A stretch of DNA of 64,000 nucleotides from Riptortus pedestris (taxonomy: Eukaryota; Arthropoda; Insecta; Hemiptera; Alydidae): NCBI GenBank assembly GCA_019009955.1, contig CM032230.1:10589501-10653500 (forward strand), in the 5' to 3' direction. Position 1 is the first letter of the stretch. Every line of letters begins with the position of its first letter. Both the position numbers and the translations under genes were made by a program. The notes below the pieces were generated by a model. That model did not search any database. It was not told the origin of the DNA and saw nothing but the letters and a program-made list of their open reading frames with translations. Of the stretch, positions 46,790-57,825 are shown piece by piece.

Positions 46790-49568
46790 TTAGCCACGAT
46801 GATTAGTTAGGATAGTTACAATTTCAGGATGTCCCCTATTGCGTGCTGCAATAAGAGGTGTTTCTCCATGTTTGTTTACAATATTTTTGTCAGCACCTCT
46901 ATCCAAAAGGAGTTTTACCACAGGCACATGCCCCTGGTATGCGGCTTCAAATAGAGCAGGCTTGTTTTCATAATTTTTGACATTGACGTCAGCCTTATTA
47001 TCAAGGAGAACTCTAACAATATCAGCGTGCCCCCGCCTCGCGGCAATGTGGAGTGGAGTCCATCCGTCCCGGTCGGGTATAGTTAGATCTGCACCTCTTC
47101 CTATAAGGAACGACACTGTGTCAACGTGGCCGTTCTCAGATGCTTCGAAAAGTGGTGTTTTTAGATGATTGTTTCTCACATTTATGTTAGCGCCCCTGTC
47201 GAGAAGAATATTGACAACTGCAATATTGCCTGTCGCAGCTGAAGCATGCAGTGGCGTCCATCCTTCTATTGTTTTAAGCTCTGTGTTGGCCCCGGCGTCG
47301 AGGAGAAGTAAGGCGGTGTCGTCGTGCCCGTAGTGAGAAGCTTCGTATAGCGGCGTTTTGTTCTGGAAGTTCAAAGCATTGACTTTAGAGCCTTTCTCTA
47401 ACAGATATGAGACGACAGGGTTGCTCCCTCTGGCGGCTGCTGTGTGGAGTGCAGTCCAATCATCGCAGACTGTAAGATGGATGTTTGCACCCCGGTCAAC
47501 CAGTGCCTTAACGATGTTAACATTTCCATAATGGGCAGCCTCATAAAGCGGGGTTTTGTTGTCGATTCTTCTTACATCTACATATTGTCCTTTGTCAAGT
47601 AAATACTTGGCTACTGAAACCTGCCCTTTTGTTGCTGCTGCGTGTAGTCCAGTCACTCCCCAACTTGTTTTTGCATTTATATTAGCTCCCCTATCAAGAA
47701 GGATTTTCAAAACGTTGAGGTGCCCCCAGTATGAAGCCTCGTACAATGGCGTTTCGTATTGATTATTTTTTGCATTAACGTCTGCACCTTTATCGAGTAA
47801 GAAAGTGACCACGTCTGCTGCCCCTTTTGAAGACGCAGCGTGGAGTGCAGTAGAACCATCCTTAGATTTTATTTTAATGTCAGCACCTTTGGCAGCTAAA
47901 GCAGACACAACATTCAGATGCCCCCCACTAGCCGCTTCAAAGAGTGGCGTTTTACCTTCCGAATTCTTAACATTCAAATTCATCCCTTTCTCCAATAAAA
48001 AGTTTACAACGCCGATTCTTCCATTTGCAGCAGCTACGTGTAATGCAGTCCATTTTCTCTGTTTTCCATTATCATCTGTTGAAGCTTGTATATCGGCACC
48101 TCTTTCTAAAAGCAGTTTAACAATTTCTTCAGAACCATTTTGAGATGCTTCATATAGAGGGGTTTTGCCTTCGGCTCCGAGGGCATTAACGTCTGCTCCA
48201 TTGTCTAATAGAATTAGAACCACTGAATACATGCCTTTTGACGCGGCTGCATGTATGGGTTGCCAGTTTTCTTTAGTTCTGGCATTACTATCGGCTCCTT
48301 TGCTGAGTAATGTCTTAACCAATTTCTCCTGTCCCGTACGGGCAGCTTCAAATAAAGGAGTTTTACCATCAACATTCTTGACATTAACAGAAATACCTTT
48401 ACCTATCAGCAAATTTACAACTTTATTATGTCCTTCGGCTGCAGCGGCATGCAATGGGGACCATCCCCCTGATGCTCTTATAAGAATGTCTGCCCCATTT
48501 CGGAGTAGAAACACAATAACACAATATTCTCCAGAACGTGCAGCTTCGAATAATGGCGTTTTGTTATGAACATTTTTAATATTTACATTTACTTTTTTAG
48601 ATAGTAAATATTCAACATTTGGAATGTGGCCTTGCCTGGCAGCAGCATGGAGTGCAGACCATCCATCCCTACTCTTAGCATTTACATCAGCTCCATTCTT
48701 GATCAGTAATTTTACAATTTCCTCACTCCCTGAACTAGCAGCCTCGTACAACGGTGTTTTCCCGTCACTCGATCTTATATCTACTGGAATACCTTTCTTA
48801 ATCAAATATTTCACTACCTTCGAACGGCCATTTCCAGCTGCTATATGTAATACAGTCATTCCATCTTTGTCTCTCGCGCGAATGTCTGCATTGTGTTCTA
48901 CCAGATTTATTACGACATCAGTTTCACCATTGTGGACAGCTTCAAACAATGGAGTTTTGTCGTCTTCAGTTTTAATGTTTACATCAATGCCTTGTTCAAT
49001 TAAAACATTGACAAGTTCATTATTACCTTTTCCTGCAGCAGCATGTAGCGCTGTCCAGCCGGTTTTGGACTTGGAAAAAGGATCTGCTCCTCTGTCGATA
49101 AGTTCCCAAATAACACTTAAGTACCCATTGTAAGCTGCTACAAGAAGTGGAGTACTTCCTTCTTCAGTTCTAATATTAGGATCTACATCTTTGGACAGCA
49201 AATAAGAAACAACGTCTCTGTGGCCTCGTGATGAAGCTGCATGCAAAGGCGACCATCCACCTGTTGCAGTTATGCTTATATCAGCACCTTTTTCTATCAA
49301 ATATTTCACAGTGTCTAGATGCCCGTTATAACAAGCTTCGTATAATGGCGTTTTATGTCCCTTGGTTTTTGCATTTATATGTGCACCATTTTCTATCAGA
49401 ATTTTCAGTATGGTCAGATCCCCTTTAGAAGCAGCAATGTGAGCAGCTGTAGTGCCGTTCTCACTGGCAGCATTCACATCAGCTCTATTAATGAGCAAAA
49501 GTTTCACAATATTTACTAGGCCTTGTGCTGAAGCTTCGTGCAAAGGAATCCATACCTCGGTGGGGTTT
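46790..49568 (-). repeat. 28 ankyrin repeats with a two-repeat superperiod
   Basis: The 33-codon units alternate without slipping across about 24 consecutive repeats. One type reads KTPL(F/Y)EA...GADV(N/D)..., the other GW(S/T)(A/P)LHAA..G..VV..LL. The coding period is therefore 198 bp as well as 99 bp. The last unit (GETPLIAARNRGHPEIVTIL) is a capping variant. This suggests growth by duplicating repeat pairs. Confidence 0.9.
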
Positions 49569-52500
49569 GATTCTGGCTTTGTAACAGTTCTTTGTGGAAT
49601 AGTATTGTCTATTTGTTTCTTCGGTCCTCTGTATATTGAGCAGAATACATCATCATTAAGCTGAGGGTCGTTTCCTCCCGACTCGTTTTCTTTCTTTTTT
49701 TCATTCCCAGTTTTTCCTGTATTCACATTGGTATTGGTTCCAATTTCAATCAAGAACTCAGCCGCTTCTTCAAATCCATTTTCAGTAACTAGCTTCAACA
49801 ATGTTGACTTCAAGCTTTCTTCCAAAGTAGATGCAGCATTGTTTTGCGTCAGATATCTAATTATTTTTGCCTGACTAGTTAATTTATCAAAACTATACGG
49901 CCCCTTATTGGATCTGAATGGTCCTCTGACACCATTTAGATAAATGAAAACGCTTTCAATGAGTGAGTTATCCAAACAATTTAGATGATTTCCTTTCTGA
50001 AAAATCTTCCTGTAAACATTTACACCCATAATTTCCAACTGTTTCATAATAGCTATAACACCATCGTGCTCTGCAATTTTCATGGGGGTAAGACCGAAGT
50101 TGTTCTCGATATCAATAGGAGCACCATTTTTAATAAGGAGCTCCACTATGTCCGGATCATCTTGGAGAACTGCAAAATGTAGTAAAGAGTCGCCAGAAAG
50201 AGTCTGGAGGCGAAGATTTGCACGATTGGTTAGTAAAATTCTAACCAAATTGAAATTACTGGTTTGGACAGCTCTGAAAAGGGGAGTGAATCCCTCCACA
50301 TCTTGTGCATTGACATCTGCGCCTCTTTTCATTAATGACATAGCTAAGTCGGTTTCATTTGCTTTTGCGGCGAAATGTAAAAGAGTCTCATTTTGTCTGT
50401 TTTTCATGTCAATGACATCTTTACTGAAATTTATGTTGTCAAATCCTCCAGATTTGATAATTGAAGTGACTAGACCCCACTGGGAGTTCTTCCAAGCTTG
50501 AATAAGAGACTCAACTGGTGACTTGTTAAGTTTGTAGCCGTTTTTCAGCAGCCATTCACAACTCAAAAGGTCAGATTTTGATCCAGCTCTTTGGAATACG
50601 TCAAATTTTGATCCTAGCTGGATCATAACTCCCATGATGTTTTGAGGCACTTCAATAAGCCCGTTGTTTTCATTGTGCGAAATGAATTTGATTGCCAAGT
50701 AAATTTTCTCCGGAGAAAATTTTATATTTGAATGAAACCAGTCAACCATTGGTTCCTCTTCGACATCTTGGACTGTTGAAGACACCTCAAGGAGAACATT
50801 GGAATTGGTAATGTCCTCCGAGGCAAGCGAATATAACAGCTGAAGAAACAAATACCGCTGAAAGTTTATTTTAGTCATAAATGTTCCAACTTTCATATTT
50901 GAAGTTCTAAGGGCATATTCCAAAGTAGCGATGACCCTCTTCCCAAGGGCATCTGCCACCCGAGTGTTGAGTTCATCGTGAGCAGTAAATCCGTCCAAAC
51001 TATGTGTTTCGCCATTGTAAGTCAGCATTAATTCAGGAGGAGCCTGGAACAAAAATAAAACATGTTAATAAAGGTACAAAAAATACAAGCATCTCAATAT
51101 AGGGTCATACCAAGTTTTAAGCATTGTTATATAGATCTGTGAAAGAGACAATCTAATTTATTTCTGCTTTTACCCTGAAACTCTTTCATAATAATATACC
51201 TACTTGCCACAAAGAATGAACTGTTATTGTTATACTACTTTCGTGTTCCATGGATAATTTTATGGTTTCTGTAAGTAGTTCTAGAGTGGCGAGTTCGATT
51301 CCCACCTGGGAGAAAAGGAATTTATTTGCTGACGAACTGTCTAAATAAAATCTTTGGCGGGTGACCTGTAGATAACCCGTCCCAATTCGTTACAGTAGCA
51401 AAACGTGGACGTTAATTAATAATAACAATATAAAATCGGTGTCAAATTTATTGACAAGCTTAAAGATAAATTTATTATAATTTGTTTTATTTTGTTTAGT
51501 AATAAAAAAAACTTCTGATATAATAATAAATCTGATTGAGCACTGTGCAGTAAAATACAATAAAGGAATTTTTGGTGTTAACATTTTAAATGAGTCTCCA
51601 CAAGGAATTATACAAGGTCTTTTTATTTTATCCATACTCCAATTCTATTTAAATTCTTATTTTAACTTTGCAAATATACCACTTTTACTTTTAAAACTTG
51701 ATATTTCCAGTTTTTTTGTAGTATAAAAATATTGCAACTGACAAGGTTAAAGATTGAATTAATATATGGATAAAGCTACTGAAAATTGGTGACTGAAGGT
51801 AGTTATAAGGTGGGGCAGTCAAACGGCACTATTTTAGGTATTAAAATAACTTACACAGAAAATATTTTTAAGTAATATATTTCAACAAATAGTAAGAACA
51901 CGAATGGAAATTTTTGTTATAAACAGAAAAATTGTTACTTTTTGAATATTACTCCAGTAAGGTGGCGACCATCATTTTGCACACATTGTCTAAGTCTTGA
52001 ACTGAAATTCTCACTAACACGTCGTAGCACCTCTGGTGTTATTGCACGAATTTCTTGTGTAATCCGCATTTTTAAGTCCTGTATTGTTGCTGGACGAGTC
52101 TCAAAAACCTTTGACTTGAGGTATCCCCATAAAAAGAAATCACACGAGCTTAGATCGGGTGATCGAGGAGGCCACTGAATATCCCCATTCCTACTGATCA
52201 AGCGGTTCGGAAAAAGATTTCTCATAAGATCCATTGATACTCTTGCCGTATGGCTAGTTGCTCCATCTTGTTGAAAATAAGTGTCCTCATTCACATGAAA
52301 TCGTCAAAGTTCAGGAATGAGGAAGTTGTTCAGCATTTGAATATAGCGAGCTGATGTTACTGTAACGGCGTGGCCGTTGTCATCCTCAAAAAAATATGGG
52401 CCAATTATTCCATTCGTAGACATCGCACACCAAACAGTCACTTTGGGCGAATGGAGTGGCCTTTCATGAAGCTCTTGAGGATTAAGAACAGCCCAATACC

Positions 52501-53201
52501 GAAAATTTTGTTTGTTTACGTTTCCACTTAGATGGAAATGAGCCTCATCGCTCATCCATAAGTTATGGACGAGCAGTGGGTTGTCTTCAAATAACTGTAA
52601 CATGTGCTCACAAAAGCCAACACGAATAGGATAGTCTGTAGGATTCAAAGCATGCACAATTTGAATTTTATACGGATGTAAATGTAAGTCATCATGTAAA
52701 ATTCGTCTTACGGTGCGAGTTGAAAGTCCAAGAGCAATGCTATGGCGCCTGGCAGATCTTCGTGGACTTCTTGTAAACGATTCACGTACAGCTTCCACAT
52801 TCTCGGGCGTTCTAACAGTTCTTACACTACCACCCCTTGTTACTGTTGTTTTACCCGCTGTTTTTAAATTGTTAGTCCAAACAGAAATGGCTTTCCTGCT
52901 TGGAACAGGCGCACGAGGCGCAAGATGAAAATGTAGGCGGAACTCGCGTTGTGCACGAATGAAACTTCGGCCATTTTCTAAATATGCTGTAACAATGAAG
53001 CCGCGCTGTTCACCGGTCCACTTCTCCATGGTTACTAACTTCCAAACGTCTAGAACATTCCGGTCACTGCTACTTCCCCCACCATACACCTCCTCTACTA
53101 CACTGGCTTTGTTAAATCGTGCGGTTTGACTGCCCCACCCTATTAGCAGGGAAATCAGCTATTCAGGTTGTATTCATGCTGGAATTTTCAAAACATTACT
53201 T

Positions 53202-53254
<53 letters not shown>

Positions 53255-54344
53255 CTATATATATATAAAATTGTAACCTCTGTCTGTACATTGATTTTTT
53301 TCGCGAAATTTCACGATAACTTTTCGTTTCACATGTCATAGACACCATAACTGCATTTTGTTTCTTTCGTGTATGTTTGTTTGTTTGTTTGTTACCTTTT
53401 CACGCATAAACGGCTGAACCGAATTTCATGAAACTTGGTATGTATATTACTACTAACCCAACTTAGACTTTAGGCTATATTAATTTTCTCTGAGACGAAC
53501 AGGAGTGGGGGTTATAAGGGAAGCCCGAAATTAAAAATAGCGATATTTCGTTTTATATTGGTTTTTCGGCACATATGCACATAACAAAAGTTGTTTATTT
53601 TGTTATTTAGAGTAACTTTTGTTATATACACTTTTGTCGTATACCAAAGTTTAAATGCGTTATACGCTAAAAATTATAGCGGGAGTCAACAATATTATTT
53701 GCCAAAAAACACTCAACCGAACTAAATAAAACTCGGTATGTGTATTAGCAGTGAGGCCTTCATTATAATAAGCCATACCAACATTTCTATGGACGGGCAG
53801 GAGTGGGGGTTATAAGGGAAGCCTGAAATTAAAAATAGCGATATTTCGTTTCCTATTGGTTTTTCCGCAAATATAAACATAACAAAAGTTGTTTATTTTG
53901 TTATTTGGAGTAACTTTTGTTATATACACTTTTGTCGTATACCTAAGTATAAATGAGTTATACGTTAAAACTTTAGCGGGCACTAACGGCTGAACCGAAC
54001 AAAACTCGGTATGTCAATTAGCATTAATTCTTCCATGATTATAAGTTATATTAAAATTTTTAGGTTCGAACGGGAGGGAGGTTAAAAGGGAGGCCTGAAA
54101 TAAAAATTCACCATATTTACATGTATAAGAGACGGGAAATATAAAAATATCGAAGACTGTGAAGCCTTATCGAACAAATAATTCTATTATTAGCAAATCC
54201 ACGGCAAAGAAGGGCATCACACTCTAAACACTAAACACTGGGACGGGTAAATGTCAAAATATTGTGCAATGTAAAGCCTGCTAAAAAATACCATTACCAT
54301 TCAGCCTCAAATGAATTCCCGGGCGAAGCCGGGTATCTGAGCTA

Positions 54345-54383
<39 letters not shown>

Positions 54384-55034
54384 AAAATTGCAACCGCTAG
54401 AGCGTTAACAGACAATTATTAACGCCCTAGCTGTCGTAATTTTTGTCTGATCAATACCAGCCTCCATATTTAAACGTTTTATGTAAAAATGAAGATCAAG
54501 TTCGTTAATGGCTAAATGGCCCCTTTAGATTGGGGAAATTTTGTGTTATTATTGTATAGAACCAATCCTATTGCAAGTTTAATTTCCTATAAATGTTGTT
54601 GTAATTCCATATGAGTTTATAATAATATTGTATGGGTTTAATAAAGCTGAGCCTAATTCTTCTTTATTATTCCTAATATTTAGCTTAGAAAGAATAAATA
54701 ATTAATAAAAATTCGAAACTGGCAGTTATTGTTCAGCCGTTGGTTATTGAATGGCAAATCAAGAATGATTGAACCATTCCTGAAGTGACCTCCATTAGGT
54801 GGATACCCAACCATACTTGATTGTCATTCAAAAAATTACTAAGGCTACTTGGGGTGGGTTATCTACTACTCTTTTATAGCAAGGGAGTGGTTTAAGGGGT
54901 GATTATGAAGGTTTTAGCAAATTTCCCTTAAGGGAAATCAGCTATTGATGTCGTACTCATGACGCGATTTTTGAAAAATTTCTTCAAACGTCCATCGATC
55001 CTTCTCAGGGGATGACGAAATTGAGCTCCATTCA

Positions 55035-55095
<61 letters not shown>

Positions 55096-56476
55096 CTGTT
55101 ACCGCTCTAGCGGACGCAATTTTTGTTTAATCAGTACCAAACTTGATAATTAATCGTTTTAACCAAAAAGAAAGATCAGGTTCGTTAATGGCTGAAATCG
55201 GACCAGCGGGAGGGGGGGGGGGTTTAGAGGGGGATTTTTGAAAATTCGAAATATCTCCGTTATTAGGTGTCGGATCGAAAAAGTGTATAGAACCAATCTT
55301 ATTGCAAATTAAATTTACTATAAATAATGTTCTATACATTTATTCTCTATCTTGAATATTAACCGAGATATTTGCATTTTTATTAAATGTAGGCGAATAA
55401 CGGAAGAGTGAGTATCCCGCTAAAATCTAGTTCGGCCATTTCCGTAACTGTTCAGCTCTCATATGGAGATTTCTCTATTGTATAACTTCACGTGGGAAAT
55501 CTGCTTAGTTTACGCAGCCCCTGCGTCACGGACTTTTTAGCAGATTTCCCTTAGGGGAAATCAGCTATTATAGCGAGGGAGTGGTTTAAGGGGTGGTTGT
55601 GAAGGTTTTGGCAGATTTCCCTTAAGAGAAATCAGCTATTGAGGTCGGACGTTTTTAATATAACAGATATGAGAGAAGGGGAGGGAAAAAGATACGCGCC
55701 ACTGTAGCCTTACCTAATCTAACCTACGACTAAACTAGTACTAAACTATATACATACTAAACTAAGATAAACTGAAACTGACTTATTCTAATGCCTAAGG
55801 CGCTAGGTGGGACTGATGAGTCTTCACTAAATAAATTCTCATTGCCCAGGCGGGAATTGAACCCGCGCTTTAACTCAATGGCTAACCAGAAACCCCCCCC
55901 CCGCGTTTTATATATATATATAATTTAAAATTGTGAATATATACATATATTCCAATATATCTCCGTTATTATGAGCTGGATCGAAAATGTTTATAGATCC
56001 TATCTTGTTAAACTATTGATGATCTACAATTATTCTTCAGTACATTTTTAAGTTAACATGTTGTTATGTTAAACATGTTTAAGTAGCTCAAGTATTAAGC
56101 GAGTCGTTCAAACTTTCATGTTTTCAGCATTCTACTCTTCGAATTTTTACTTAGCAATGGAAATGAAAAGGTCAGAAAAGATCATTAGAGTGTCCTACCA
56201 ACACGAGGGAAATCTGCTTAGTCTGCGCACCCCCGGTGTGAGGGACTTTTGTATTTTAATGACCGTAATGTATGCAGTATCCGTTTAAATTTTGAGGACT
56301 AAAAATTCTGTACTTGTCCTACATCTACAAATACAATTCCTCATTTTTTAAAAAAAAAAATGAAATCCCTGTGATAATATATATTTTCCTCTTTGTAACA
56401 ACTATAAAAAAAGTATATTACTTACGCCATGTATTTGAGCCAGCAAGACTGCTAATATTGAAATGGTTTTGAGCAT
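46790..56476 (-). CDS. Predicted secreted giant ankyrin-repeat protein (2 coding exons)
   Basis: Coding exons are 56426-56476 and 46790-51043, joined in phase 0 across a 5.4 kb intron (donor GC|GTAAGT, acceptor TTGTTCCAG|GC). The product is 1,434 residues. Exon 1 codes MLKTISILAVLLAQIHG, a typical signal peptide (one Lys, hydrophobic core, small residue at the end); mature sequence likely starts near APPEL. Residues 18-230 form a domain I do not recognise. Residues about 233-360 hold four ankyrin repeats. About 361-511 is a linker with a charged K/E/N-rich stretch. About 513-1434 hold 28 ankyrin repeats of 33 residues, with one short insertion after the fifteenth. Repeats alternate between KTPL(F/Y)EA and GW(S/T)(A/P)LHAA types. 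No membrane segment follows the signal peptide. The repeats are certain; extracellular location is inferred. Function is unknown. Confidence 0.88.
51279..51424 (+). repeat. SINE copy, 5'-truncated
   Basis: The copy starts within the T-arm segment (GGCGAGTTCGATTCCCACC, a good B box) and continues to the TGTAGATAACCCGTCCCAAT tail and TTAATTAATAA. Confidence 0.75.
51808..53140 (-). mobile_element. DD41D mariner-like element, near complete
   Basis: The element is flanked by TA at 51806-51807 and 53141-53142. Its ends are inverted repeats of about 22 bp (AGGTGGGGCAGTCAAACGGC on the left; GGGTGGGGCAGTCAAACCGC from the right). It is 1,333 bp and carries one transposase frame on the minus strand. 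The intact ends and target duplication point to a fairly recent insertion in the ankyrin gene's intron. Confidence 0.92.
51935..53029 (-). pseudogene. Mariner (DD41D) transposase with one in-frame stop
   Basis: The frame runs from ATG at 53029 (MEKWTGEQRGF) to a stop at 51935-51937, about 364 codons. It has an N-terminal helix-turn-helix region (AISVWTNNLKTAG ... ARRHSIALGLSTRTVRRIL). The catalytic aspartates lie in SDEAHFHL, FQQDGATSHTA and SPDLSSCDFF; 41 residues lie between the second and third, so it is DD41D. A single TGA at 52304-52306 interrupts it between LIPEL and RFHVNEDTY, in frame on both sides. The change is consistent with C-to-T decay of a CGA codon. No other lesion was seen. 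Confidence 0.9.
53203..53253. repeat. (AT)n microsatellite, left part, split by a Helitron
   Basis: The AT tract runs up to the Helitron 5' end and resumes at its 3' end (54346-54380), so the two were one tract before insertion. Confidence 0.9.
53254..54345 (+). mobile_element. Non-autonomous Helitron, complete
   Basis: The element begins TCTATATATATATAAAATTG, a common insect Helitron 5' end. It finishes with a hairpin (CCCGG GCGAAG CCGGG, 54318-54333), eight bases and CTAG, followed by T. Insertion is thus between A and T without a target duplication, as Helitrons do. No Rep/helicase is encoded. The interior holds a roughly 300-400 bp unit present two to three times in diverged form, each with AGTGGGGGTTATAAGGGAAG and CATAACAAAAGTTGTTTATT. 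Confidence 0.88.
54346..54380. repeat. (TA)n microsatellite, right part
   Basis: Continuation of the AT tract interrupted by the Helitron, followed by family A core sequence (CAACCGCTAGAGCGTTAACA). Confidence 0.9.
54914..55538 (+). mobile_element. Family A element, full-length copy
   Basis: The element starts at the hairpin end (AATTTCCCTTAAGGGAAATC and AGCTATTGA), then the GTCCATCGATCC block and an internal (AT)n tract at 55039-55090. The core follows (GTTCGTTAATGGCTGAAATC, TAACCGAGATATTTGC), and the copy ends GGGAAATCTGCTTAGTTTAC, CCCCTGCGTCACGGACTTTT. About 625 bp, no coding capacity. AGCAGATTTCCC occurs inverted near both ends. Confidence 0.8.
55569..55660 (+). repeat. Repeat of the flank and hairpin end of the preceding element
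   Basis: TATAGCGAGGGAGTGGTTTA and the following 60 bp match 54875-54960 at an offset of 694 bp, including the hairpin palindrome, then diverge. This points to a tandem duplication of element plus flank, or to a longer family unit. Confidence 0.75.
55797..55890 (-). repeat. SINE fragment
   Basis: The minus strand shows GGCTAACCAG-type head remnants and a clean B box (GGGTTCAATTCCCGCC) plus CAATGAGAATTTATTTAGTG. The rest is missing. Confidence 0.65.
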
Positions 56477-56500
56477 ATTTGTTCAGAATTCCCTCAGCAT
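56426..56500 (-). other. Signal-peptide exon with a short upstream ORF
   Basis: The exon appears to begin right after a strong acceptor (T-rich tract, then CTGTAG) at 56501, implying a noncoding exon further upstream. Its first bases form a five-codon upstream ORF (ATGCTGAGGGAATTCTGA) that ends 6 bases before the main ATG at 56474-56476. Such a close upstream ORF could lower or tune translation of the main frame. Confidence 0.6.
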
Positions 56501-57820
56501 CTACAGAAAAAAAAAATGGAATTAAAAATCTTGTACAAATTATATATATATAAATACCAAAAATAAAATATCATGGGAAAATTGAAAAAAATTGCCTACT
56601 ATTTTCGGAATTAATGATATCAATTGTTACTTCCCCTAAAAATTAGCAAAAAAATGTCCATTTTGCAGGGGCTGAAATTAGGTAAACTTCGACATTTAGA
56701 CTAAATAACTTTAAAATCAAACCTCTTTAGCTTATTTGATATACACACACACATTAATATTTATTTTGTATTAAGATATATTTCATTAATTGTTTTTCTT
56801 TCTGGTCTAGAATAGTTCTATTTATTCAGCTATGAGAGGCTGACTGACCTGTTTGTTTACAATCCAGAGGCTTTCCGCTGGGAGGTTATTAAAATTGACT
56901 GACAGATTTCTGATTACCGCTATATTTAGTTAATATTCACTGCGGTATTACCAGTATGCAGATTTATCTATTATAAACTTTCACATCGTAAATCTGCTTA
57001 GTTTACGCAACCCCTCCGCGATGGACTTTATTCAAACATGTTTCGGACAAGTAACAATGTCTGTAATAGAAAATTTCGTAACGGTCCGTCAATCGCATCT
57101 AGACGACTCTATGTTTGTGTTTGAGTGGGAGCTAAAAAAAAAAAAAATGTTTGATTGGGTGTATGTGTGTGTGTGTGTTTTTGAGGCAATCACCCGATTT
57201 TGTATGAAACATATATAATTGTGTGTGTAGATATTAAGACGAGAGAGATGACGATTTTTGTAGATCTCCTTTAATGGATACCATCTATTGATAACGGGAA
57301 TTACAAAAAATTTCTTCAAATGTCCCTCCTACGTAGGAGATGGCATAAAAATGAGGACCGTTCAAAATTGTAAACATATAAATATAAACACACAAATATA
57401 TACTTGTCTGTGCCGCTTTAGTGGTCAAAAGTTTTGTTTGATCGTTCTGAATTCATAAATAAGCGTTTCAAGTAGAGATACCGGACTCGGGGAGGGGGAG
57501 ATGCGAAAATTCATAATATCTGTGTTATTATGAGTCTGATCCTAAAAATTTTTATTTGATCTATAACATACTTGATATTTAGCCCTTTCTTGCAAACCTA
57601 AGTTCAAAATCGCTAATTATCAGATTAGGAATAGGGTGGAGGGAAGTCAGAGGGGTGGCAAATTCAAATTTCTCCTTTATTATGAGTCATGTCGAAAAAT
57701 GATATGGAACCACTCTTGTTAAACTTCTGGAGGCCTACAGTTGTGTTTCTACACATTTGTTTTTGTAACGGAAATATTAAGCGAATTATTAGTACTGTTT
57801 TCAGCCTTCGATCTGTAGGT
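56501..57820. other. Upstream region of the ankyrin gene, mostly repeats
   Basis: The T-rich acceptor-like tract on the minus strand (56501-56515) suggests an upstream noncoding exon that I could not locate. A family A end lies at about 56880-57030 (ATCTGCTTAGTTTACGC), with further diverged family A pieces at about 57290-57820 and a (GT)n run at 57163-57178. No promoter was identified. Confidence 0.45.
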
Positions 57821-57825
57821 TTCAA

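Larger units (their letters stand above)
51044..56425. other. Ankyrin gene intron 1, transposon-filled
   Basis: The single intron of the coding region holds a SINE piece, a mariner copy, a Helitron, family A copies and microsatellites, each listed separately. No extra in-frame exon was seen between the signal-peptide exon and the long exon. Confidence 0.7.

Noticed and set aside
46977..50501. A series of plus-strand open frames of 60-170 codons across the ankyrin exon
   Set aside because: They are antisense shadows of the repeated ankyrin codons; their internal periodicity mirrors the minus-strand repeats.
51942..52928. Plus-strand frames opposite the mariner transposase
   Set aside because: Antisense shadows of the transposase codons.
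54914..55538. Family A as a Helitron
   Set aside because: The palindrome lies only a few bases from the CTAA end and no consistent TC start or A/T target was seen; true Helitrons in this window look different.
46790..56476. Assigning the secreted ankyrin protein to the spider latrotoxin family
   Set aside because: Only the secreted, long-ankyrin architecture is shared. I see no recognisable match in the N-terminal domain, the repeats are of the generic consensus type, and nothing else here points to a spider. No toxin function is claimed.
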